A stretch of DNA of 64,000 nucleotides from Polaribacter sp. IC073. Its GTDB lineage: Bacteria > Bacteroidota > Bacteroidia > Flavobacteriales > Flavobacteriaceae. The DNA is taken from positions 62,001 through 126,000 of the forward strand of contig NZ_VORS01000005.1 of assembly GCF_007997075.1 (NCBI RefSeq), given 5' to 3'. Positions 49,158 to 58,616 of this stretch are shown here, piece by piece. Position 1 is the stretch's first letter. Each line of letters begins with the position of its first letter. The notes under the pieces were generated by a model. The model was not told the DNA's origin. It saw nothing but the letters and a program-made list of their open reading frames with translations, and searched no databases. The position numbers and the translations under genes are program-made.

Positions 49158-49940
49158 TTAATTATTATTGTCTTGATTTTTCTTTGCCTCTTCCTTTTTC
49201 TTTCTCAATGCTTCTTTCTTTTTCTTAAGCAGCTCTCTTTTCTTGTTTCTCTTTTTTAAGTACTCTTTTCTTTTCTCGTCGATAGCCTTTTTCTTTGCTT
49301 CTCTGGCAGATAAAACCTTGGCTACTGCAGCTTCTCTTTTTGAGACTGCCTCCTTTTGTCTGTCAGTTAACTCTTTTGGCGCATTTCTCTCTTCTCTTTC
49401 CGCCTTTTTCTCATCTATTAATCTTGTTCTATCTATAGTTCCTAAAACGAGGTCGCTAATATCGTATTTTTTATTTGAATATAGCATCACTAACTCACTA
49501 GATTTATCGAAAACAAAGTCATACCTTTTTCTAGCAGAAATACTTTGTATTGCATTGTATACTTGATCTTGAATTGGCTTTACTAATTGTTTTCTTAGTA
49601 AAAACATATCTCCTTTTGGGCCAAAGTATAAAGATTCTAACCTTCTTAGTTCATCTTGCTTTAAAGAAATTTCTTCTTCTTTCTCTTCTATAAGATCTTT
49701 TGTTAGAATTGCTTTTTCATTTGCCAAATCGGTTTTTAATACTTCTATAAACCGAGCTTCTTTATCTAAATTCTGTCTCCATTTTACAACCTTCTCATCT
49801 AAAGTATTTTGAGCCTCTAAATATTCTGGAACATTTTCTAGAATGTATTCCATATCTATGTAAGCAATAATTTGACTTCTTTGAGACCAAGAAACGCTAA
49901 CCGTAAGTAAAAGAACTGTGAATAAAAATATTTTTTTCAT
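49158..49940 (-). CDS. OmpH/Skp-family protein with long charged C-terminal tail
   Basis: The 260-residue paralogue has a signal peptide (cleaved after SVSWS, about 19) and the OmpH motif IAYIDMEYILENVPEYLEAQNTL. A coiled coil and the RKRYDFVFDKSSELVMLYSNKKYDISDLVL end of the domain follow. After about residue 185 it adds a Lys/Arg/Glu-rich tail of about 75 residues that the other copy lacks. It lies directly downstream of bamA and probably acts as a chaperone for it. The tail function is unknown. Confidence 0.9.
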   Translation of the reverse strand: MKKIFLFTVLLLTVSVSWSQRSQIIAYIDMEYILENVPEYLEAQNTLDEKVVKWRQNLDKEARFIEVLKTDLANEKAILTKDLIEEKEEEISLKQDELRRLESLYFGPKGDMFLLRKQLVKPIQDQVYNAIQSISARKRYDFVFDKSSELVMLYSNKKYDISDLVLGTIDRTRLIDEKKAEREERNAPKELTDRQKEAVSKREAAVAKVLSAREAKKKAIDEKRKEYLKKRNKKRELLKKKKEALRKKKEEAKKNQDNNN

Positions 49941-50001
49941 CTGTTATGTATTTAGAAAAAACCGTGCCAAAAAAAAATGACATTACAAATGTACTATTTT
50001 C

Positions 50002-52557
50002 TTAGAACTGTCTTCCGATAATAAAATGTGTTTGCCAACCAGATTTTTCTATTTGTCCTGGTAAAGGATCAAAACCATGAGCAAAATCGATTCCTAATAA
50101 TCCAAAGGCAGGCATAAAAATTCTTACACCTAAACCAGCTGATCTTTTTACGTTAAACGGATTAAAATTATCAAAATTGTCATAAGAATTACCAGCTTCT
50201 AAGAAACCTAATGTATAGATTGAAGCAGAAGGTGCATCTGTAATAGAATATCTAAGTTCTAATTGAAATTTATTATAAATAGTTCCTCCAGAAATAGAAG
50301 ACAACCTGTTGTTTTCATACCCCCTTAATCCTACAGATTCTCTACCATCTAATTGAAACTGAGCAATACCATCACCACCTACAAAATAACGCTCAAAAGG
50401 TGTTTGACCTAGTTTGTCGTTATAGAAACCTAAGTACCCCATTTCTGTATTAGTCATTAAAACTAATTTATCTGTAAATGAAGTATACCACTTCCCTTTT
50501 AAAGATAGTTTATAGTATTCTAACCATTTGTATTTATCTGCTAAGAAATCATTTTGTTCTGCTGCTGTTAAATTAGAAGGTTCTGTGTAATCTTTATCGC
50601 TAAATAAAGAATAAGGTAGTGTTGCTTTTACACCAACTGAAAATTCAGATCCGTAAGTAGGGAAAATTAAACTTGGTCCTGCAGAACTTCTACTAAAGTT
50701 TATATTGTAAGCTAAGTTATTTAAAGTACCGTTGTTTAAAACATTCTCTCCAACTCTAAAACCATAGTTTTTTAACTGAAAACTTTGGTAAGATATTGTT
50801 TGAGATAATTGGAAAAAATCATCAGGCCATTTTAAACGTTCTCCTAAACCAATTGAAGCTCCTGTGATCCCTAATTTTCTGCTTCTATCTACATCATATG
50901 TCTGAGGGTCTAGCTGAAACTGATTAGACTGATATACAGAGAAAGATAAAGATTTTGGAGTTTTACCACCAAACCATGGTTCTGTAAATGAAAAACTATA
51001 CGTGTTGTAAGTTCTACTCGATTGTAATCTTAAAGATAATTTTTGACCATCTCCTGTTGGCAATGGTTTGTAAGATTCTGTGTTAAAAATATTTCTGATA
51101 GAAAAGTTATTAAAAGACAAACCTAAAGTACCAATAAAAGAACCACCACCATAACCACCTTGCAATTCTATCTGGCTACCCCCTTTTTCTATCACATTAA
51201 AATTAATGTCTGTAGTTTTATCTTGATAGTTAGGAATCACATCTGGTGTTACATTTTGATCGAAAAAACCTAATTGACCAATTTCTCTAATAGATCTAAT
51301 AATTTCTCTTCTGCTAAATAAATCTCCCGGCTTAACACGTAATTCTCTAAAAATTACATGATCGTTGGTCTTGTCATTTCCAGAAACAGTTACTTTTTTA
51401 ATTCGAGCTTTTTCATCTTCTCTAATTCTAATTTCTACTGTAATAGAATCATTTTCTACTTTTGTTTCTACAGCATTTATTTGAGAAAATAAGTATCCAT
51501 TATTCTGATATTCAGACGCGATATCAAATGATGTTGGTGTTCCGTCTCCGCTAACACGTTCTTTTAAAACAGCACCGTTGTAAACATCACCTTTGTCTAT
51601 TCTTAAAACTTGTTGCAGTTGCTCATCTGTGTATTCTTTGTTACCAACAAATAATATTTCTGCAAAACGGTATTGTCTACCTTCTTCTAAATCGATATCA
51701 ATATCTATGGTATTGTCATCATTCCAAGAAATACCTTCTTTTAAAATACGTGCATCTCTGTAACCAAGTCTACTATATTTATCTAAAATACTTTCTAAAT
51801 CTGTTTGGTAATCTTCTTCTATATATTTAGAAGCTTTCCAAAAACGACCAAAAAACTTCTCTTTGGTATTTTTCATTGCCTTTCTAAGTTTTTTTTCAGA
51901 AAGTGCTTTGTTACCAGTAAAATTAATGTCTTTAATCTTTATTTTTTTCCCTTTATCAATAAACACAGACATATTAACCGTATTAATATCTGATGTATCT
52001 TTTTGAACATCTATAGAGACCTTCGTTTTTAAGAAACCTTTATCTGTATATTTTTTATTGAAGTAATTTTTTGTAGTAACCAACAAATTGTCTGTTACCA
52101 TTTTACCTAACTTAAGTTCCGTTTCTTTAATTAGTTCTTTCGCTTTAGATTTTTTGATACCATTAATCTGAACTTGATTTAATTGTGGTAGTTCCTGTAC
52201 ATCTAATTGAAGGTACACGGTGTTTCCATCTATTTTTGCTAAATAGACATCTACATCGCTAAATTGTTTACTTTCATAAAGTTTTTTGATGGCGCTTGTT
52301 AATTTGTCTCCAGGAAGTTTTATGGCTTGCCCATATCTAAGACCTGTAAAAACTCGTACAGTTTCTTCACTGAATTTTTTAAGACCTGTAACAGAGATAC
52401 CTCCTAAAATATATTCCTTCCCCTTTTCAAAAGACGAATTTTTAGTAGATAAAGTATCTTTTTTAACAACAGCTAAACTATCGTTTTTAACTTGTGCACT
52501 TAAACTGTAAGTAGAAAATAGTGCTGTAAACACTATGACTGCAGAAAATAATTTCAT
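50002..52557 (-). CDS. bamA: Outer membrane protein assembly factor BamA
   Basis: BamA inserts beta-barrel proteins into the outer membrane. The ATG at 52557 (MKLFSAVIVF, 851 residues) gives a clean signal peptide and avoids overlap with uppS; an in-frame start at 52596 would not. The mature protein has five POTRA-type domains (GGISVTGLKKFSEETVRVFTG, VQINGIKKSKAKELI, INFTGNKALSEKKLRKAM and further repeats) and a C-terminal barrel with FFVGGDGIAQFQLDGRESVGLRGY and a final QTHFIIGRQF. It is followed by two ompH genes. Confidence 0.96.
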   Translation of the reverse strand: MKLFSAVIVFTALFSTYSLSAQVKNDSLAVVKKDTLSTKNSSFEKGKEYILGGISVTGLKKFSEETVRVFTGLRYGQAIKLPGDKLTSAIKKLYESKQFSDVDVYLAKIDGNTVYLQLDVQELPQLNQVQINGIKKSKAKELIKETELKLGKMVTDNLLVTTKNYFNKKYTDKGFLKTKVSIDVQKDTSDINTVNMSVFIDKGKKIKIKDINFTGNKALSEKKLRKAMKNTKEKFFGRFWKASKYIEEDYQTDLESILDKYSRLGYRDARILKEGISWNDDNTIDIDIDLEEGRQYRFAEILFVGNKEYTDEQLQQVLRIDKGDVYNGAVLKERVSGDGTPTSFDIASEYQNNGYLFSQINAVETKVENDSITVEIRIREDEKARIKKVTVSGNDKTNDHVIFRELRVKPGDLFSRREIIRSIREIGQLGFFDQNVTPDVIPNYQDKTTDINFNVIEKGGSQIELQGGYGGGSFIGTLGLSFNNFSIRNIFNTESYKPLPTGDGQKLSLRLQSSRTYNTYSFSFTEPWFGGKTPKSLSFSVYQSNQFQLDPQTYDVDRSRKLGITGASIGLGERLKWPDDFFQLSQTISYQSFQLKNYGFRVGENVLNNGTLNNLAYNINFSRSSAGPSLIFPTYGSEFSVGVKATLPYSLFSDKDYTEPSNLTAAEQNDFLADKYKWLEYYKLSLKGKWYTSFTDKLVLMTNTEMGYLGFYNDKLGQTPFERYFVGGDGIAQFQLDGRESVGLRGYENNRLSSISGGTIYNKFQLELRYSITDAPSASIYTLGFLEAGNSYDNFDNFNPFNVKRSAGLGVRIFMPAFGLLGIDFAHGFDPLPGQIEKSGWQTHFIIGRQF

Positions 52558-52564
52558 AAAAAAT

Positions 52565-53308
52565 CTATTCTGTAATTTGTTCGCTTGTTTTTCCAAATCT
52601 TCGTTCTCTATTCTGATAATCTATAATTGCATCGTAAAAATGCTCTTTTCTAAAGTCTGGCCAAAGTATATCTGTAAAATATAATTCGGCATAGGCCATT
52701 TGCCAAAGTAAGAAATTACTGATGCGATGTTCACCACTTGTTCTTATCATTAAATCGACTTCGGGCAAATTAAACGTATATAAATGGTTATTTATAGTTT
52801 TTTCATCAATTTCTTCTAAATTAAGTTCTTTATTAACAACTTTTTTAGATATGTTTTTGATTGCGTTAACAATTTCTTCTCTAGAACCATAACTAAGAGC
52901 TAAAGTTAATATGATGGTAGTATTGGTTTTTGTTTGAAGGATTACATCACTTAAAGCTTTTTGTGCTTTTTGAGGTAAATTCTCTATGTTGCCAATAGCA
53001 TTAACCGCAACACCATTTTTTTGAAAAGTGGGTAATTCTTTCTTTAAAGAGTTAATTAGCAGGCTCATAAGAGCATCTACCTCTAGCTTTGGTCGTTTCC
53101 AGTTTTCTGTTGAAAAAGCATATAAAGTAATTGCCTCGACACCAATTTGAGCAGCCGTTTCTACAGATTCTCTTACCGCAGTTAAAGCATTTCTATGACC
53201 AAAAACTCTGCTCATCCCTTTACCTTTTGCCCAACGACCATTACCATCCATAATAATGGCAACGTGTTTTGGGACTCTTTGTAAATCGATACGTAGTTTT
53301 TTATCCAT
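52565..53308 (-). CDS. uppS: Isoprenyl transferase (undecaprenyl diphosphate synthase)
   Basis: UppS makes the C55 carrier lipid for peptidoglycan and surface glycans. The 247-residue sequence has VAIIMDGNGRWAKGKGM with the catalytic Asp, ITLYAFSTENWKRP, and PEVDLMIRTSGEHRISNFLLWQMAYAELYF, the family signature with the substrate-binding Arg. It comes 6 nt after the DUF6089 gene and 7 nt before bamA, so it is part of the envelope operon. Confidence 0.96.
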   Translation of the reverse strand: MDKKLRIDLQRVPKHVAIIMDGNGRWAKGKGMSRVFGHRNALTAVRESVETAAQIGVEAITLYAFSTENWKRPKLEVDALMSLLINSLKKELPTFQKNGVAVNAIGNIENLPQKAQKALSDVILQTKTNTTIILTLALSYGSREEIVNAIKNISKKVVNKELNLEEIDEKTINNHLYTFNLPEVDLMIRTSGEHRISNFLLWQMAYAELYFTDILWPDFRKEHFYDAIIDYQNRERRFGKTSEQITE

Positions 53309-53314
53309 ATTTTT

Positions 53315-53992
53315 TTATAATCCCTGTGTGTAACAAGCGGGTCTCCCAAAGGTATATATTAAAGACACTCCTGTAAACATATACCAATCATTACTATTTC
53401 CTTCAATATTAAAATTCGCATTATTTTCTGAGGCATAATCTAAATCATCTTCAAAAGTATATCTAAATTTTGTTTCTAATGAAAAAGCAAAACTACCAGA
53501 CAACTTAGATTTAAAACCAATACCTATAGGTATTGAGAATCCTGTCTTTTTATCATAAATATTCTCATTTGCAGGGTTTTTTCCTTTCACATAAGAGTAA
53601 TTAAATGCCGCAAGTTCAACTAATAGATAAGGCGTCCAACTTTTATCTTCAGCCGAAATATCATATTCATAAAAATTATACTCCATTCCTAAAGCCAATT
53701 CATTTATGGTATTAGAGAAACGTAAACCTCTGTTTTTTCTAAAAGCAGTGTCTGCGTGCTCATCATTCCCACTTATTGGTAAATAAGAAAAAGTTCCTCT
53801 TAGCGCAATTCTAGGATTGTAATTATATTTAAAAAATATGTTACCAGCTAATTGATTAGGGTAGATGTAATTTGTTCTACCAATATCACCAACATAATTT
53901 GTACCTCCTAAAGAAGCTCCAATTTCATACACTTGTCCCATTAAAATGGAGGAAAAGCTAATAAATACGATACATAATATACTTTTTTTCAT
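53315..53992 (-). CDS. DUF6089-type outer membrane beta-barrel protein
   Basis: The 225-residue protein has a signal peptide (cleaved near SSILMGQ, residue 20) and YEIGASLGGTNYVGDIGRTNYIYPNQLAGNIFFKYNYNPRIA, typical of the family. The rest consists of amphipathic strands that end in FTGVSLIYTFGRP. It is most often found between nadK and uppS in Bacteroidota, as here, and likely acts in the outer membrane. The exact function is unknown. Confidence 0.87.
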   Translation of the reverse strand: MKKSILCIVFISFSSILMGQVYEIGASLGGTNYVGDIGRTNYIYPNQLAGNIFFKYNYNPRIALRGTFSYLPISGNDEHADTAFRKNRGLRFSNTINELALGMEYNFYEYDISAEDKSWTPYLLVELAAFNYSYVKGKNPANENIYDKKTGFSIPIGIGFKSKLSGSFAFSLETKFRYTFEDDLDYASENNANFNIEGNSNDWYMFTGVSLIYTFGRPACYTQGL

Positions 53993-54098
53993 TCTAAAAA
54001 ATAGCGAGCAAATATAGGAATTTCAATTTGCTTTATAAAGTTAATACTCAGTCTTTTTTGAATAACAACTTTTTAACTCTTTTATTGTTGCGTGTTGG

Positions 54099-54998
54099 TT
54101 AAAGATTTGTTTCATTTCTGGTATCTTCTCCCCATAATAATTTACTGCGCAATGTCTGTAAAAAAGATTGATTGTTTGGGGTAATGCTTTTGATAGTAAA
54201 TGGCGCTTTCTCTATGAAAACTTTTGTGTTTTTTGCAACCGTAGTAATTCTAGAATCTAATGAAATTAAAAATTCTTTCTCTCTAGAGTCTACTTCTAAT
54301 TGAATCGTTGTTGTATCGGAAATAACCATAGACCTAGCTGTTAAATTATGGGGCGCAATTGGTGTAATAACTAAATTTTTAGAATCTGGTGCAATCACGG
54401 GGCCATTACAACTTAAAGAATAACCGGTAGAACCTGTTGGTGTAGAGATAATTAATCCATCTGCCCAATAGTTTGTTAAATACTCATTATTTAAGTTGGT
54501 CCTAACACCAATCATAGAAGTGGTGTTTTTTCTAGCGATGGTTACCTCGTTTAAGGCGAAATTAAGTTCCTTAAACTCCTCTGTATTAGGAGTTGTTTTT
54601 ATTGATAATAGTGTTCTTTCTTGTACAGAGTATTCTCCTTTTAATATAAGCTCTACACTTTCTTTTATTGTTTTTTTATTGATGGTTGCCAAAAAACCTA
54701 AACGACCGGTGTTTATACCTAACATTGGTATTCCTAAATCTCTAATGTAAGTTACGGCTCGCAGAATTGTACCATCTCCACCTAAAGTAAACATGAGGTC
54801 AAAAGAATCATTTAAATCATTAAAATGAGAATATGTTGGGTACTTTTTATCTAAAATAGCACCTTCAACTAATAAATTATAAAATTCTTCTTCTATAAAA
54901 CAAACAATATTATTTTTCTCTAAAATGCTTAAAAGAATCTGAATTTCTTTTTCTGCTGAAATGGAATAAGATTGTCCGTAAACTGCTACTTTTTTCAA
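54099..54998 (-). CDS. nadK: NAD kinase
   Basis: NadK phosphorylates NAD to NADP. The 299-residue sequence contains the catalytic GGDGTILRAVTYIRD motif near residue 75, GINTGRLGFLA, and the second conserved region ADGLIISTPTGSTGYSLSCNGPVI. The length matches the bacterial form. It is transcribed toward the DUF6089 gene after the CBS protein gene, in an order common in this phylum. Confidence 0.95.
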   Translation of the reverse strand: MKKVAVYGQSYSISAEKEIQILLSILEKNNIVCFIEEEFYNLLVEGAILDKKYPTYSHFNDLNDSFDLMFTLGGDGTILRAVTYIRDLGIPMLGINTGRLGFLATINKKTIKESVELILKGEYSVQERTLLSIKTTPNTEEFKELNFALNEVTIARKNTTSMIGVRTNLNNEYLTNYWADGLIISTPTGSTGYSLSCNGPVIAPDSKNLVITPIAPHNLTARSMVISDTTTIQLEVDSREKEFLISLDSRITTVAKNTKVFIEKAPFTIKSITPNNQSFLQTLRSKLLWGEDTRNETNL

Positions 54999-55059
54999 AT
55001 CTATAAAATATTTTAATTTTTTTTATTATTTTTTGTTGACGTATTTTTTCAAACTAAGA

Positions 55060-55719
55060 TTACATTTCTAGATATTTTTGTAAATAATCAGACCTGTTTT
55101 TTAAATCTTCTAAATACACATCATTTTCGTGTGTAGAAATTATTTTATAATCATATCTTCTGTAAGTATGCATAATTTCATGAATGTCTTCTGTACTAAT
55201 TTTAAGTGTCACTTGCACAAGACCTTGTTGTTTTTCAGAAATATACATGCCTAATAATTTACCGCCATTAGATTCTACAATTTGAGTCACTTCACTCATA
55301 GAATAATCGCTTTCTAATTTTTCTATAATTAGGGTTTCGCTGTCTTCAATCATAAACGGGCTTGTAGAAAAAACGTCTAAAACATCACACAAATCATAAT
55401 AACCAATATACTCTTTGTCTTTGTTTATAACAGGTATAACAGTGGTATTGTTGTCTGCAAAAATCTTTAGAAGTTCTAAAACTGTCGCTCTTTCATCTGC
55501 AAAAAAAGAATTTAATAAATGTGTGTGTGCAACTAGTTCATCCGCTTTATTTTCTATCGTCTGAATGTCTTCTTGTGCAAAACAGCCCAAAATTTTGTTG
55601 TCTTCCACCACAACAAAATGTGTAAAAGGAAAGTTGTCAAACAATTTTTTAGCCGTTTTTACACTGCTTTTTAAGCTTAATGGTTTTATTTCATTTAAGA
55701 TATAGTCTGTAATATTCAT
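55060..55719 (-). CDS. CBS-domain protein
   Basis: The 219-residue protein has two CBS motifs (about 10-70 and 75-130), with FPFTHFVVVEDNKILGCFAQED and NTTVIPVINKDKEYIGYYDLCDVL. A C-terminal ACT-like stretch (about 145-215) follows. CBS pairs bind adenosyl nucleotides. The gene is divergent from pdxJ and lies upstream of nadK in the same direction. The role is unknown. Confidence 0.85.
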   Translation of the reverse strand: MNITDYILNEIKPLSLKSSVKTAKKLFDNFPFTHFVVVEDNKILGCFAQEDIQTIENKADELVAHTHLLNSFFADERATVLELLKIFADNNTTVIPVINKDKEYIGYYDLCDVLDVFSTSPFMIEDSETLIIEKLESDYSMSEVTQIVESNGGKLLGMYISEKQQGLVQVTLKISTEDIHEIMHTYRRYDYKIISTHENDVYLEDLKNRSDYLQKYLEM

Positions 55720-55754
55720 GCTTTACGAATATAGGATAAAATGATTTAATAATT

Positions 55755-55762
55755 TATCTTTG
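55755..55762 (+). promoter_or_regulatory. -7 promoter element TATCTTTG for pdxJ
   Basis: It fits TAnnTTTG and lies 17 nt before the ATG at 55780, giving a very short leader. Confidence 0.5.
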
Positions 55763-55779
55763 TGGTCTAATTTTAGACA

Positions 55780-56493
55780 ATGACAAAGTTAAGCGTAAAT
55801 ATTAATAAAATAGCAACTTTAAGGAATTCTCGTGGCGGAAATGTGCCAAACTTATTAAAAGTAGCTGCAGATATAGAAAGTTTTGGTGGAGAAGGAATTA
55901 CCATACACCCAAGACCAGATGAAAGGCATATTCGTTACCAAGATGCCAGAGATTTGGTTGCTGTGGTAAAAACGGAATATAATATCGAAGGAAATCCGAT
56001 TCAATCTTTTATAGATTTGGTTTTAGAAACAAAACCAACGCAGGTTACTCTAGTGCCAGATTCTATTACTGCAATTACCTCTAACGCAGGTTGGGACACG
56101 ATAAAATACCAATCTTTTCTGCAAGAAGTAGTGAAAGAATTTCAGCAAAACGGAATTAGAACTTCTATTTTTATAGATACCGATTTAAAATTGATTGAAG
56201 CTGCAGCAAAAACCGGTGCCGATAGAATAGAATTATATACAGAAGAATTTGCAACCCAGTTTGATCTAGGAAACAAAGCAGCAATACAACCATATACAGA
56301 AGCGGCTATTTTAGCGCATGACTTAGGACTAGGGATTAATGCAGGACATGATTTAAGCTTAGAGAATGTTAAATTCTTCAAAGAGAATATTCCTAATTTG
56401 GCTGAAGTTTCTATAGGACACGCACTTATTGCAGAAAGTTTGTATTTAGGTTTAGAGAATGTTGTAAATATGTACTTACACCGATTGAAATAG
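55780..56493 (+). CDS. pdxJ: Pyridoxine 5'-phosphate synthase
   Basis: PdxJ condenses 3-amino-2-oxopropyl phosphate with deoxyxylulose 5-phosphate to pyridoxine 5'-phosphate. The 237-residue TIM barrel shows [26 protein letters not shown] at the N-terminus, [17 protein letters not shown], and the phosphate-binding [16 protein letters not shown] and [19 protein letters not shown]. It stands alone, divergent from the CBS gene. Confidence 0.96.
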   Translation: MTKLSVNINKIATLRNSRGGNVPNLLKVAADIESFGGEGITIHPRPDERHIRYQDARDLVAVVKTEYNIEGNPIQSFIDLVLETKPTQVTLVPDSITAITSNAGWDTIKYQSFLQEVVKEFQQNGIRTSIFIDTDLKLIEAAAKTGADRIELYTEEFATQFDLGNKAAIQPYTEAAILAHDLGLGINAGHDLSLENVKFFKENIPNLAEVSIGHALIAESLYLGLENVVNMYLHRLK

Positions 56494-56582
56494 TTTTTAG
56501 TTGGTAGTCTCAGTGAACAATTGTAAACATCGTTTCTAAATGAATAAGAAAGAATCCCATAATTGAAGATAAGGTATTCAGA

Positions 56583-56620
56583 TTTCTCAATCGCTTACAA
56601 AAGCTCATTTCGAAATGACA
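56583..56620 (-). repeat. Dispersed repeat, copy B
   Basis: The reverse complement carries the same two blocks as copy A at 22222-22262: TGTCATTTCGAAATGAGC (56620-56603) and GCGATTGAGAAA (56594-56583), with the same 8-nt spacing. It lies between pdxJ and the alpha/beta hydrolase gene. Confidence 0.7.
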
Positions 56621-56655
56621 AGTCAATCTAATCGTTTAAAAATCTAGTATTCTAA

Positions 56656-57429
56656 ATGTCTAAAAACCCAATATTACATTCAACTATAAAAGGCGAAGGA
56701 ACTCCGTTATTAATTTTACACGGTTATTTCGGAATGTCTGATAACTGGAAAACTTTAGGAAATCAATTTTCTGAAGATTTTCAAGTGCATTTAATAGATC
56801 AAAGAAATCATGGAAGAAGTTTTCAAGAAGACGAATTTAATTATGAGGTTTTGGTGGAAGATTTGTACAGCTACATTCAATATTATAAATTAGAGAAAGT
56901 TTGCATAATTGGGCATTCTATGGGCGGAAAAACGGCAATGTTGTTTGCAGTGACGTATCCAGAATTGGTTGAGAAATTAATTGTTGTAGATATTTCTCCA
57001 AGAGAATACCAGCCACATCACAACGCAATTTTAGCAGGTTTAAACTCCATAGATTTTACTGTAGATAATTCTAGAGGAAAGGTAGATAAAAAGCTAGCAG
57101 AATTAATTCCTGAATTAGGTGTGCGTCAGTTTTTGTTAAAAAATGTGTATTGGGTAGAAAAAGGACAATTAGGATTTCGATTTAATTTAGAATCGCTTAC
57201 CAACAATAATTCAGAAGTAGGAGAAGGGTTGCCATCATTTACTATTTTTGAGAAAGAGACGTTGTTCTTAAAAGGAGAAAAATCAGCATATATTACAGAA
57301 AATGAAGTTCCGATAATAGAAGCACATTTTCCAAACTCAAAAATTGTGGAAATTAAAAATGCAGGTCACTGGTTACATGCAGAAAATCCGAAGCAATTTT
57401 ATAGCGAAGTTTGTACTTTTTTGAAATAG
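56656..57429 (+). CDS. Alpha/beta-fold hydrolase (YbfF-like esterase)
   Basis: The 257-residue protein has PLLILHGYFGMSDNWKTLGNQF with the oxyanion HGYF, the nucleophile elbow IGHSMGGKTAMLFA (Ser near residue 95) and a late catalytic His in IKNAGHWLHAENP. The Asp is probably in the IVVDISPREY region or nearby. The group includes E. coli YbfF, a thioesterase/esterase. The natural substrate is unknown. It has its own terminator downstream. Confidence 0.87.
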   Translation: MSKNPILHSTIKGEGTPLLILHGYFGMSDNWKTLGNQFSEDFQVHLIDQRNHGRSFQEDEFNYEVLVEDLYSYIQYYKLEKVCIIGHSMGGKTAMLFAVTYPELVEKLIVVDISPREYQPHHNAILAGLNSIDFTVDNSRGKVDKKLAELIPELGVRQFLLKNVYWVEKGQLGFRFNLESLTNNNSEVGEGLPSFTIFEKETLFLKGEKSAYITENEVPIIEAHFPNSKIVEIKNAGHWLHAENPKQFYSEVCTFLK

Positions 57430-57448
57430 ATTCTTAAATTTCGGTAAC

Positions 57449-57480
57449 AGTTTATGCAAACAAAAATGTTTGCATAAACT
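57449..57480 (+). terminator. Terminator after alpha/beta hydrolase gene
   Basis: AGTTTATGCAAAC (57449-57461) pairs perfectly with GTTTGCATAAACT (57468-57480) around a 6-nt loop. The following sequence TTCAATTTTA is moderately T-rich. Confidence 0.72.
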
Positions 57481-57506
57481 TTCAATTTTACACGCTATTA
57501 TCTAGC

Positions 57507-57597
57507 TATTTCACTCGATATATTGATGTTTTATAGGATTTACACAAGTTAAATTCCTATGTAACTCTATTTGTTTACATCAGTTTTGAGTGAAATA
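57507..57597. repeat. Nested imperfect palindrome between convergent genes
   Basis: Three collinear stems nest: TATTTCACTC (57507) with GAGTGAAATA (ending 57597), TGATGT with ACATCA, and ATAGGATTT with AAATTCCTAT around a 9-nt loop. Internal bulges are asymmetric. No gene is present and no T tail follows. It may be a small non-autonomous repeat or a structured transcript end. Confidence 0.5.
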
Positions 57598-57696
57598 AGT
57601 GTTTTTTGAAAATAGAAATAAATCAAATAACTTTTCACCCTCTATTTGTAAGAAAAACGATATTTCGAAAGTTTTTTTTAATAGGATAAAATCATT

Positions 57697-57936
57697 TTAT
57701 TCAGCTATTTCTCCGCGATGTGGTTTTAAAGCATCTCTAAATATTTTCATATTTGCTTCATCAACAATAATAAATGCAGAAGAAAGCATTGGATTCATTT
57801 CTAAAACAGCAATTTCATAAAAATTTAATTTCTCTAAATCTGCAAATTCTCTCAAGTGAATGGTGTGGTGTTTCGCGGTTTGTTTTGCATCTTCACCTCT
57901 AAAATCCCATAATAATTTTATTTTTCTACTCATCAT
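57697..57936 (-). CDS. Conserved hypothetical protein
   Basis: The 79-residue protein (MMSRKIKLLWDFRGEDAKQTAKHHTIHLREF...) is a small soluble protein with no recognised motif. It starts right at the stop of the thiamine pyrophosphokinase gene, with either of two successive ATGs possible. The tight coupling and the good codon use suggest a true gene. Similar small proteins next to this enzyme are known to me from other flavobacteria, but without a function. Confidence 0.68.
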   Translation of the reverse strand: MMSRKIKLLWDFRGEDAKQTAKHHTIHLREFADLEKLNFYEIAVLEMNPMLSSAFIIVDEANMKIFRDALKPHRGEIAE

Positions 57937-58542
57937 TTAATTATTTACGAAAATAAATAAGCTACCCGTTTTAAAACTGACTTCTATTTGATTTTCTATT
58001 GCTTTATTTCTTGTTCCTATTCTCTTTCCGAAAACTAAATCTTCTTTATTTAAAGAGTACTGCAAGCCTTTAGTAGTGATTTCTGTTGCTTCAGGAAACG
58101 GAATTAAAGAAACCGTTTTGTGCTTACAGTTGTTAATTATTGTTTTCTTGTCTGCTAAAAAGTAACGCCCATGATTGTCAAAAAAAATAATTTTTAATTT
58201 ATCTTTCCATTGAATTGCAGAGTTTAGGTTTCCCAAAAAATGATCTTGTTCTTTTCCACTCGCGCCAAAGATATCAATAGTTTTATATCCTTTGTTAAAA
58301 AGAATTTGAAGTATTTTATCGAAATCTGTAAAATCTTGATCTGGTGTTTCTATCACTTCAATTTCTTTCGGAATATTTTCTAAAGAATCAAAATCGCCGG
58401 AAATAAAATGAGGTGTAACCTTTTGTTCTTTTAAATATTGATAAGCGCCGTCTGTTGCACAAATAATATCATAATTAGATGAATTGGGTAATTCATTTGG
58501 TTTTTCACCATTCAATAATAAAAAAACTTTCTTGTTTTTCAT
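57937..58542 (-). CDS. Thiamine pyrophosphokinase
   Basis: The enzyme transfers diphosphate from ATP to thiamine. With the ATG at 58542 the product has 201 residues: MKNKKVFLLLNGEKPNELPNS, then DIICATDGAYQYL, HFISGDFDSLENIP and DQDFTDFDKILQIL, which are the metal- and ATP-binding motifs of the ThiN/TPK family. The longer in-frame start at 58569 is less likely because family members start just before KKVFLLLNG. It is divergent from the decarboxylase gene. Confidence 0.92.
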   Translation of the reverse strand: MKNKKVFLLLNGEKPNELPNSSNYDIICATDGAYQYLKEQKVTPHFISGDFDSLENIPKEIEVIETPDQDFTDFDKILQILFNKGYKTIDIFGASGKEQDHFLGNLNSAIQWKDKLKIIFFDNHGRYFLADKKTIINNCKHKTVSLIPFPEATEITTKGLQYSLNKEDLVFGKRIGTRNKAIENQIEVSFKTGSLFIFVNN

Positions 58543-58592
58543 GAATGCAAAAATACCTAAAAAACTCAATTAAACTTTAGCTGAAATAGTTT

Positions 58593-58600
58593 TATCTTTG
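58593..58600 (+). promoter_or_regulatory. -7 promoter element TATCTTTG for mvaD
   Basis: It fits TAnnTTTG and lies 17 nt before the TTG start codon at 58617. The resulting leader is about 10 nt, close to leaderless. Confidence 0.5.
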
Positions 58601-58616
58601 ATGCAAATTTTAGACA

